From Pristionchus mayeri (taxonomy: Eukaryota; Nematoda; Chromadorea; Rhabditida; Neodiplogasteridae): a stretch of 64,000 bases of DNA. The position numbers were made by a program, and so were the translations under genes. Numbering within the stretch: the first letter of the stretch is position 1; every line of letters begins with the position of its first letter. The notes beneath the pieces were generated by a model. That model searched no databases. It was not told the origin of the DNA and saw only the letters and a program-made list of their open reading frames with translations. The stretch covers positions 26,940,365 to 27,004,364 of the forward strand of contig BTRK01000006.1 of NCBI GenBank assembly GCA_036245805.1. Reading direction: 5' to 3'. Positions 1 through 9,766 of the stretch are shown here, one piece after another.

Positions 1-1488
1 GCTCAAATTTGCACTTTATCGATTTTTGTGATCTAACGCTAGAAATTGACGTTTCTCGTTCAATTTTCATCGTACAGCGAGCTTTGTTTTCTCATTTTGC
101 TCGAAATCGAAAGATCTACAACTTTCTCAACGTAAGAAAAACGGTCCAATCACGTCTTCATAGCGAAAATTGCGAAAAACTGAATTTCGTGATGAGAATA
201 TCGATTTTCTGGCTTCGTATACCAAAAAGACAATCGTTTTTATTCTTCCTATGGAATCTCCACATAAAATTAGGGTGTGTTTATGTTGACCATTTTCCAT
301 ATCTCTGTCCTCTCACTATCGATTTACTATGGGGGATTATAGACGTTTCCGGACGGTTATTTTTTAGACGATTTGTTTTTTTGGTCGTTTCTCGGTTCCA
401 CATGGAGCAATCGAGCACTCAAACACAGCAATCGATAGCTCTCAACAAGCTCTACCAATTACTCTAAGTGCTTCTAATCGCTAAAATTATCCGTTTTCAA
501 GTTATCTTAAGAAAACTGTCTAAAAAGGGTAAAATTGAGATATTCCAGTAACACGTATCACATGAGAAGCGTATCCACACTAGTTTTTCATCTTAAAAAC
601 TTTTCGGGACATTTCCGATCATGTTTCGTGTCAGTTAAGCTCAAATTAATGCAAGTTTCTTCTCCATGTCTCTTATTTTTTTACAAAATGGAGATATAAT
701 ATTCACAGTTTAAGTCTCTTATGTTGGTTTATCGGATTTTTCCATACGGAAATAGCTTGAATCATGATCAGAAATGTCCCGAAAAGTTTTTAAGATGCAA
801 AACTGGTGTGGATACGCTTCTCATGTGATAAGTGTTACTGGAATATGTCAATTTTACCCTTTTAGACAGTTTTCTTAAGATAACTTGAAAACGGATAATT
901 TTAGCGATTAGAAGCACTTAGAGTAATTGGTATCGATTGCTGTGTTTGAGTGCTCGATTGCTCCATGTGGAACCGAGAAACGACCAAAAAAACAAATCGT
1001 CTAAAAAATAACCGTCCGGAAACGTCTATAATCCACTATAGTAAATCGATAGTGAGAGGACAGAGATATGGAAAATGGTCAACATAAACACCCCTAATTT
1101 TATGTGGAGATTCCATAGGAAGAATAAAAACGATTGTCTTTTTGGTATACGAAGCCAGAAAATCGATATTCTCATCACGAAATTCAGTTTTTCGCAATTT
1201 TCGCTATGAAGACGTGATTGGACCGTTTTTCTTACGTTGAGAAAGTTGTAGATCTTTCGATTTCGAGCAAAATGAGAAAACAAAGCTCGCTGTACGATGA
1301 AAATTGAACGAGAAACGTCAATTTCTAGCGTTAGATCACAAAAATCGATAAAGTGCAAATTTGAGCAAATCAAGTGGATAGGCCTTCTTCTAACCTCCAA
1401 TGACATCCGTAAATCAAGTTTAGTAGAAATCGATGACATAAAATATTTCTAGTATCCAACGTTCCTACGTTTTTACAGGAGATCCGTG
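1..1488. mobile_element. Foldback (palindromic) DNA transposon, left end cut by window
   Basis: Bases about 2-632 are the reverse complement of about 763-1365, leaving a loop of roughly 130 bp. The left arm holds about 17 extra bases near 430-447 that the right arm lacks. The right end finishes with an outward CACGGATCTCCTG-type terminus (read inward) next to ATAT. The same terminus recurs at 13445, 19997, 37896 and 55483, so this is one family. Open frames in the two arms are mirror copies and are not genes. Confidence 0.85.
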
Positions 1489-2411
1489 ATATTGGATTAG
1501 AAATGTATGTCCTACACCATGCCGAGTTCGCGACTAAACAAACGGAACGAAAAATTAGAAAGCTATTTCCTAATATTTTCCCTGCCGCATATGGCCTTGA
1601 ATCCCTATGGCCTGACATGTGGTGATGATTAAATGCAAGAATTTAAATTAAAAACACTTTTAAGAGTATAATAATTAAAGTACTAAAGGCCGGCTCAGCG
1701 ACTTAGCGGCTTAGGTGGTCAACTAGCATTGTCGGGACGTTTTAATATTGCTATAGTCGCGACGGATTAGAAAAAAATTTCAATGGGGTCCCGGACTTTT
1801 CCCAGTGGGCAGTGAGATAGTAAAATAGTGGGAGATAATTTGGGAAACCACTAGGAATGGTGGAGACCCTGGGGGAACAGTCGGAGAAATATTGGGAAAC
1901 TAGTGGGAAAAGGGGCGTGGTCGTATCTGTCAGTAATACAGTAGTTGATTAGGAAATGATTTTCATGCCTTGCATAACAATCTTCAACAATCAATGAGAA
2001 AATTCAACGAACAATTCAACGAGAGGGAAATAAGTTATTTAGAGGGAAATATTTCAAATAACAATCAACAATATTTAAAAAATTAGGAATCACATTCTTG
2101 CAACGTTATTTCTTGCGGAATCATGATTTCTTCATGAGGGTCGAAAAGAGAGGCATTCCGGAAATTTCCGGAAATGCCTTCCCTCTATTAGAGGATGCGG
2201 GGCTCACAAGTTGTGAGTCACAACACGGCGCAAAACTCGAATAGCCAACACTATTACCCAATAAAAACCCTGATCCCAAGGCGCGACGCATTGTGCGCGC
2301 GTCGCGTCTATGAGAGAGTATACAAAATTGAGAGGGCGCGGGATGAGGCAACTTCAGCCTGATCCAATTCGACCTTCCCCTGGGGCTATTTTGATTTTTC
2401 GCAGTTCTTAA
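1489..2411. other. Unassigned intergenic DNA
   Basis: No convincing coding region or palindrome is seen. Bases 1790-1915 are rich in short GTGGGA/TGGGAAA words and look like a decayed simple repeat. Confidence 0.4.
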
Positions 2412-3436
2412 TATGAGGCTGTTTGCCTAAGAATCGAGCAGATTTGGAGAGATCTGGCAGAGCTCAAAAATCTCGATTTTCCGTAACTCTGTATTTTTGG
2501 GGTAGTTCAAGGTGCTGAAGACGGTGGGCACATTCATTTTGTCCACAGGGTTGCCGTTGGCTCCAGACGGCGTTACGTCGAAAACGCATTTTTGCGTATA
2601 TCTCATAACCGGAATGCACTAAGTTTACATGAGTAAGGTTTCCGGGGTAGTATTTTGTGCTGATCACGCCTGTCTACTTCATTTTTCATGAATTGATAAA
2701 ATAATTTTTAAAAATTCAACTTTTCGTGGACACAACTCCGAGCTTAGCATTTTACACCGATGTACCGTCGTGACGAGTGGATTCAGAATCTATAATTTAA
2801 TCGAAATTGTCGGTAAGTCTTTTAAGATTGGAGTGAAAACGTGATGCGAAAATGGGTGAAAATAAGGCAATCGTAGTCTCTCCCTCCCTTCTTCCCCCTG
2901 GCAGTTTACGACCCCTCGCCGCTCTCTCCCTCCTCCACGCTCCTTCGTCCCTTCCCCTCCTGTGCCGCGGGAAGAGCCTGCGATTGCCTCATTTTCACCC
3001 ATTTTCGCACCACGTTTTCACTCCAATCTTAAAAGTCTTACCGACAATTTCTATGAAATTATAGATTCTGAATCATCTCGTCACGGCGCTTCATCGGTGT
3101 AAATTGCTAAGCTCGGAGTTATGCCCTCGAAAAGTTGAATTTTTAAAAATTATTTTTTCAATTCATGAAAAATGACGTAAACAGGCGTGATCAGCATACA
3201 ATTCTACCCCAGAAACATTATTCACGTAAATTTAGTGCAATCCGATTATGAGATATACGTAAAAATGCGTTTTCGACGTGACGCCGTCTGGAGCCAACGG
3301 CAACGCTGAGGATAAAATGAATGTGCCCACCGTCTTCAGCACCTTTAACTACCCCAAAAAACATATTTACAGAAAATCACGATTTTTGTGCTATGCTGGC
3401 CCTTGCTTGATTCTTAGGCAAACTGCCTCATATCAC
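2412..3436. mobile_element. Foldback element with pyrimidine-rich centre
   Basis: About 2412-2870 mirrors about 2990-3435; for example GGCGTTACGTCGAAAACGCA on the left answers TGCGTTTTCGACGTGACGCC on the right. The unpaired centre (2880-2980) is CT-rich. Open frames on either strand here are reverse copies of each other, so no gene is called. Terminal duplications were not resolved. Confidence 0.75.
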
Positions 3437-3867
3437 GCCTCTCACGAGTGAATCAAGCTGATACTGGGAATGGGAGGGAAATCGTGAAATGGGTTCTTGC
3501 CGGATTTGGTCATCCCAAGGCATGCCTAAGTGACCCCCAAAGTCTCAATGTGCATACTTCATTTTCGAGTCCCCTACACAGGGTCGGCTCTCGGCTGCAT
3601 CTACTTTGACAGCGAATTTAACGATTCTAGTGATAGATGGACGAAAATTTCCCTCTGAGTGACCCCCGCTCATTATTCGAGCTCTATCGATCTATGTCTT
3701 TCATTTTGTCTAAAAGTCAATTTTAGCCATGCTGCATTGTAGGTAAATTTTCTAAAAAGTGTAGGCAAGCGCGCTGCTATAATCTTCACAGCATATACAG
3801 TACGCCCAGAGCTATCGAATGAGTGGTCTACGCCCAAAATACATGAAGGTCTGTATGAGTTACAAGG
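3437..3867. other. Unassigned spacer
   Basis: No palindromic partner and no coding signal is seen in these bases. Confidence 0.35.
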
Positions 3868-4070
3868 GAACCGCAAAAGTCGGACTCTCAATCGGTGAAA
3901 TTCACCGTCAGTACTGTCAAAGGACCCGGAAGGGTGTCCCAAATCCGTTTTAAAAAAGTTCCGATATTTGCTTCCTAAGACCCTAAGTTGACCTTAGTGT
4001 TCACCACGGGAAATCCTCGCTCGCAATTTGCAGAATAGTGGTCATTATAGAGTAGAATAGAAGAAAGTGA

Positions 4071-4140
4071 GTCGTAGCGCAGCAGGTTGCGCTCTAGCTT
4101 TGCATTTTGCAAGTCGTGGGTTCGAACTCTGTTTGGTGCA
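4071..4140 (+). pseudogene. tRNA-like sequence in foldback left arm
   Basis: It has an A-box/D-arm-like stretch (GTAGCGCAGCAGGTTGCGCT) and a B-box-like GGGTTCGAACTCT with the usual spacing. The anticodon stem does not form a clean five-pair stem with a seven-base loop and the T stem is weak. This is a tRNA-derived or decayed unit, not a functional tRNA. It points toward the loop of its palindrome. Confidence 0.5.
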
Positions 4141-4361
4141 AAGCTTTTTTTGCTGATTTTTTTCAACTTCATTATATTTATCTCATGCTGTTATATTGCT
4201 TAACGCATCGATTATTTAATTTCAATACTATAGACATTCTTGGAAACCAATTCGTGATAAGCTGCTTGAAAATGTTACTAATTTGTAATGTAGAGACTTA
4301 TTTCTAAATACAACCATGTAGATAAACAAAAGCGTTTGCAAAAAATCAGCAAAAAAAGCTT

Positions 4362-4431
4362 TGCACCAAACAGAGTTCGAACCCACTACTTGCAAAATGC
4401 AAAGCTAGAGCGCAACCTGCTGCGCTACGAC
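4362..4431 (-). pseudogene. tRNA-like sequence in foldback right arm
   Basis: Inverted copy of the unit at 4071-4140, with the B box on the minus strand (CAGAGTTCGAACCC on the plus strand). It faces the left copy across the palindrome loop. Confidence 0.5.
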
Positions 4432-4640
4432 TCACTTTATTCTATTCTACTCTATAATGACCACTATTCTGCAAATTGCGAGCGAGGATTTCTCGTGGTG
4501 AACACTAAGGTCAACTTAGGGTCTTAGGAAGCAAATATCGGAACTTTTTAAAACGGATTTGGGACACCCTTCCGGGTCCTTTGACAGTACTGACGGTGAA
4601 TTTCACCGATTGAGAGTCCGACTTTTGCGGTTCCCTTGTT

Positions 4641-4696
4641 AGGTTGCGCTCTAGCTTTGCATTTTGCAAGTCGTGGGTTCGAACTCTGTTTGGTGC
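4641..4696 (+). pseudogene. Third, 5'-truncated tRNA-like copy
   Basis: Begins at AGGTTGCGCTCTAGC, so most of the A box is missing, and then matches the other two units through the B box and TTTGGTGC end. It lies directly after the right arm. Confidence 0.45.
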
Positions 4697-4780
4697 AAAG
4701 CTTTTTTTGCTGATTTTTTGCAAACGCTTTTGTTTATCTACATGGTTGTATTTAGAAATAAGTCTCTACATTACAAATTA

Positions 4781-5652
4781 GAGGGAGGAGAAGGTCCTAG
4801 AGATAGGAGAGGGAGAAGAGAGAGTCCTAGAGCTAGGAGAGGAGGAGGAGAGGGAGAAGAGAGGGTCCTAGAGATAGGAGAGGGGGATATGGTCCTAGGG
4901 ATAGGAGACGGGGGAGGAGAGGGTCCTAGAAATGGGAGAGGGGGAGGAGAAGGTCCTAGAGATAGGAGAGGAGGAGGAGAGGGTCCTAGAGATAGGAGAG
5001 GGAGAACAGAAGGCCCTAGAGATAGGAGAGGGGAAGATAGGGTCCTAGAGATAGGAGAGGGTCCTAGAGATAGGAGAGGAGGAGGAGTGGGTCCTAGAGA
5101 TAGGAGAGGAGGAAGAGAGGGTCCTAGAAATAGGAGAGGGAGAAGAGAATGCCCTAGAGATAGGAGAGGGGAAGGGAGGGTCCTAGAGATAGGAGAGGGA
5201 GAAGAGAATGCCCTAGAGATAGGAGAGGGAGAAGAGAGGGTCCTAGAGATATGAGAGGAGGAGGAGAGGGTCCTAGAGATAGGAGAGGAGGGGGAGTGGG
5301 TCCTAGAGATAGGAGAGGAGGAGGAGAGGGTCCTAGAGATAGAAGAGGGAGAAGCGAAGGCCCTAGAGATAGGAGAGGAGAGGGTCCTAGAGATAGGAGA
5401 GGGAGAACAGAAGGCCCTAGAGATAGGAGAGGGAGAAGATAGGGTCCTAGAGATAGGAGAGGAGGAGGAGAGGGTCCTAGAGATATGAGAGGAGGAGGAG
5501 AGGGTCCTAGAGATAGAAGAGGGAGAAGCGAAGGCCCTAGAGATAGGAGAGGGAGAACAGAAGGCCCTAGAGATAGGAGAGGAGGAGGAGTGGGTCCTAG
5601 AGATAGGAGAGGAGGAGGAGAGGGTCCTAGAGATATGAGAGGATTACGCGTT
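4781..5652. repeat. 30-bp purine-rich minisatellite
   Basis: About 29 tandem units of 30 bp, typified by GGTCCTAGAGATAGGAGAGG plus a GGAGGAGA or GAGAAGAGA variable tail. Because the unit is a multiple of three, several frames stay open for hundreds of bases (decapeptide repeats such as GPRDRRGGGE on + and LLSLGPSPPP on -). These are by-products of the repeat; no start context, splice site or flanking coding sequence supports a gene. Confidence 0.9.
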
Positions 5653-6029
5653 CCCTGGGGATAAAAACACATGCCACCTCCTAGCCGCCTTTAGGCGGCT
5701 AGTCGCCATATATAGGGGAGGAACGATATCTTGCAGGGTTCTGCCACAGGCCGGCAAAATCAGGAACAATTAATTGGATTACCTCTCCTTTGTCCGGAGA
5801 GAGGGAGAGGGGGGGGGGGGGTGAAATCTAATTGATTTTGAGAGAGTGTGGAGATTGGAGAGACCGATCATTTCGTACTCATTCGAGGAGGGCGAGCGGT
5901 ATGGGGGAGGGGGAGGGGGAGAGGGGGAAGAGGACAGACAGGAGAGAAGGGGAGAGTTGGTAGAGGGGTAGATGGGAGAGGGAGTTAGGGGAGGGAGGAA
6001 TAGAGGGAGATGGGGGGGGGGGGGGTTAT
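5653..6029. other. Purine-rich spacer with poly-G tracts
   Basis: Contains a small hairpin-like AGCCGCCTTTAGGCGGCTAG near 5681, poly-G runs near 5810 and 6012 and GGGGGA/GAGAGG simple sequence. No gene is seen. Confidence 0.6.
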
Positions 6030-6416
6030 CCTAGAGATGGGAAAGGAAAGGGGTCCTAGAGATAAGAGAGGAGGTGTCCTAGAGATAGGAGTGGAGGTGG
6101 ATCCTAGAAATAGTAGAGGAGAGGTCCTAGAGATAGGAGAGGGGAGGGAGGGTCCTAGAGAGATAGGAGAGGGGAGAGGAGAGGGTCCTAGAGATATGAG
6201 AGGGGAGGGAGGGTCCTAGAGAGATAGCAGAGGGGAGAGGAGAGGGTCCTAGAGATAGGAGAGGGGAGGAGAAGCTCCTAGAGATAAGAGAGTGGAGGAG
6301 AGGGTCCTAGATATAGGACCGGGCAGGAGAAGGTCCTAGAGATAGAACAGGGGAGGAGAGGGTCCAAGAGATAGGAAAAAGGGAGGAAAGGGTCATAGAG
6401 ATAGGACCGGGCAGGA
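6030..6416. repeat. Degenerate arm of the GGTCCTAGAGATAG minisatellite
   Basis: The GGTCCTAGAGATAG core of the 4781-5652 array recurs about a dozen times with irregular spacing (roughly 20-35 bp) and more divergence, suggesting an older part of the same array. Confidence 0.8.
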
Positions 6417-9400
6417 GACTGCCCTGGTGAAGGTATCTACGGCCCACATCAGTATCAACGGCCCTAATTTGATACTATTCGATCCACATCAGTGTCTACG
6501 GCCCTGATGAGGTCATCTTCGACCCACTTTATGCGATAGCGCCCTCGTGAAATCATCTACGGCCCGCATCAGCATTTACGTAGTGCAGGAATCTACGGCT
6601 TGCAACAGTATCTACGGACCTGCTACTGTTACCTTCGACCCGCATCTGTATCTACGACTCTGACGATGTCATCTTCGAGCCAACTTGTGGTTGGCGGCCC
6701 TAATGCGCTCCTCTATAGCCAGCAATAGTGTTTTCTTTTAGATGGTCGACATGTCTAACAAAATTCTGGCGGCTCTGTGAGATAGCCGACAACAATCAGC
6801 AAATGCTTAGAGATGGTCGACTGTCCTTAGAGAATTCTGAGGGGTCTATCAGATAGTCGTCAACGTTGAGAAAATTCTGGAGGATGTATCAGATGGCCGA
6901 CAGCCTTTAGAAAATTATGGATGCCGTATCAGATGGACGACGGCCAGACGTTGAGAAAATTCTGAAGGGTCTGTCAGATAGTCGTTAACATTGAAAAAAA
7001 TCTGAAGAGTCTGACGATGTCATCTTGACGATGATAGTCGTCAACGTTGAGAAAATTCTGGAGGCTGTATCAGGGGAGGCCCAGTAAATAGTGGGAGAGG
7101 GAGAGGGAAGGGAAGGTTTCGCGAATATTAACTATTCGTATTCGTTCCTGCAACCCTAATAATGAAAGTCTCTACGGCCCACATCAACGGCCCTAATTCG
7201 ATCCACATCAGTGTCTACGGCTCTGATGGCGTCATCTACTACCCCTGTATGATTTACGGTCCATGGAGCTGGTCGACAATCTCAGAAAATTCTTACGGCA
7301 ATTGACCACTCTCTGGAAATACAATTCTGACGGTCCTAAAAAAATTGTCAACAACCCTCAGAAAATGCTGACAACTCTCATAAAATTCTTATGGCTCGGA
7401 GAAATTTGTGAGGGCCCTAAGAGATGGTCGACGGCCCTTATAAAAATTTCCCGGCCATCTGAGAAGTTACCCTCGGTAAATTCTAAGAGCACTCAGAACA
7501 TTCCGATGGTTCTCGGAAAATAGTAGACATCAATATTTTTGACTGAGAAACAATTTCTGACGTCCCTCAAAAATTATCGACACTCATGAAATTCTTACGG
7601 TTCTGGTACAAATCTGGAGCCCATAAAAAATCCTGATAAATTATCGATAACCATCAGAATCCTGATAGTCGACGGCCCTCATACAATTCAAAGGACGGAG
7701 AAATTTGTGAAGGCTCTGATAGATGGTCGACGGCTCTCAGAAATTTCTGATGGTCCTCAGAAAATTTACACGGCACACAAATAATTCTGATGGGTTGTCA
7801 GAAGCTTCTGAAATCCTTCAAAAAATTCTAAAAGGTCTGATATACAACCCTCTGGAAATTCTAACAGCTCTTAAAAAATCTAACGACCGTCAGAAAAATT
7901 TGGCAGGATGGCCAATGGCCTTTCGAAAATTCGTAGGGCTATGAGAAATGTCGGAAGGCCTGAGATATGGTTAGCTACGCTCCCATAAAATTTTGACGGC
8001 CTTAGCAGAAAGTCAACGGCCATCAGAAAATTCTGACAGCTCTGAAAGATCGTTGAAAACCCTCAGATGATTTTTAAAAAAATCTGAAGGCACTGAGATG
8101 TGGTCGATGGCTCTCAGAAATTGCTGACGACGGTTTTGACGTATCTCAGAAAGAGAATTCTTTTCTGAGAAAATTCTGACGACTCATAGAGAAGGTAAGA
8201 TATGGTCTACGGTCAGAAAATTCAGGCCGTTATTAAAGATGGTCGACAGCACTCAGGAAATTATAAAGGCCTTTGTAATTTCCTGAGTGCCTTCGAAAAT
8301 TTTACGACGTTCAGAAGAATCGTATGAGTCTCACACAATTCAGAAGGCTCTGCAAAAATTTAGACGGCCCTCAGATATGTCCGACCGCCTTCCAAAAAAT
8401 TCTAACGGCTTACCCAGATGCCCGTCCGAATTCTGAAAATTATTTCAGCCCTGCATGATGCGCCACGGCATTCTAAAAATTCTGAAGACACTCATAGAGG
8501 GTTATCAGGATTTTCAGAAGGCTGTCGGACATCTCCGAAGGCCGTCCAAATTTTCTGGGAGCGCTGCCAACCATATCTCAGGCCTTCCGACATTTCTCAG
8601 AGCCCTACGAATTTTCGAAAGGCCATTGGCATCCGTTAGGGCTGTCAAATGTTTCTGATGGCCGTTAGATTTTTTAAGAGCTGTTAGAATTTCCAGAGGG
8701 TCGTATATCAGACCTGTCAGAATTTTTTGAAGGATGTAAGAAGCTTCTGACAACCCATCAGAATTATTTGTGTGCCGTTTGAATTTTCTGAGGACCATCA
8801 GAAATTTCTGAGATCCGTCGACCATCTATCAGAGCCTTCACAAATTTCCCCGTCCTTTGAATTGTATGAGGGCCGTCGACTATCAGGATTCTGATGGTTA
8901 TCGATAATTTATCAGGATTTTTTATGGCCTCCAGATTTGTACCAGAACCGTAAGAATTTCATGAGTGTCGTCGATAATTTTTGAGGGACGTCAGAAATTG
9001 TTTCTCACTCAGAAATATATTACTATTTTCCGAGAACCGTCGGAATGTTCTGAGTGCTCGAATTTTTCGAGGGACATTGCAACTTCTCAGATGGCCGGGA
9101 AAATTTTATAAGGGCCGTCGACCATCTCTTAGGGCCCTCACAAATTTCTCCGAGTCCTAAGAATTTTCTGAAAGTCGTCAGCATTTTCTGAGGGTTGTTG
9201 ACAATTTTTTTAGGACCGTCAGAATTGTATTTCCAGAGAGTGGTCAATTGCCGTAAGAATTTTCTGAAATTGTCGACCAGCTCCATGGACCGTAAATTAT
9301 AAAGGGGTAGTATATGACGCCATTAGAGCCGTAGACAATGATGTGGATCGAATCAGAGCCGTTGGTGTGGGCCGTAGAGACTTTCATTATTAGGGTTGCA

Positions 9401-9766
9401 GGAACGAATACGAATAGTTAATATTCGCGAAACCTTCCCTTCCCTCTCCCTCTCCCACTATTTACTGGGCCTCCCCTGATACAGCCTCCAGAATTTTCTC
9501 AACGTTGACGACTATCATCGTCAAGATGACATCGTCAGACTCTTCAGATTTTTTTCAATGTTAACGACTATCTGACAGACCCTTCAGAATTTTCTCAACG
9601 TCTGGCCGTCGTCCATCTGATACGGCATCCATAATTTTCTAAAGGCTGTCGGCCATCTGATACATCCTCCAGAATTTTCTCAACGTTGACGACTATCTGA
9701 TAGACCCTTCAGAATTCTCTAAGGACAGTCGACCATCTCTAAGCATTTGCTGATTGTTGTCGGCTA

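Larger units (their letters stand above)
3868..4780. mobile_element. Compound foldback carrying tRNA-like units
   Basis: Left arm 3868-4175 mirrors 4336-4640. A further block, 4641-4780, mirrors 4283-4425, so part of the arm is present a third time. Every arm contains the same tRNA-like unit. Small open frames here are mirror images of one another and not genes. Confidence 0.75.

Noticed and set aside
4071..4140. Functional tRNA gene
   Set aside because: The anticodon and T stems are defective, and the unit is repeated in palindromic arms.
4664..5672. Long open frames on both strands with decapeptide repeats
   Set aside because: They come from a 30-bp tandem repeat without stops; no other coding evidence exists.
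4781..6416. CRISPR-like regular repeat array
   Set aside because: Units are contiguous variants without unique spacers, and the sequence is eukaryotic.
9023..9286. Mirror frames at 7263-7523 and 9023-9286, and at 7723-7944 and 8514-8825
   Set aside because: They are the two arms of the large palindrome and consist of short degenerate repeats.
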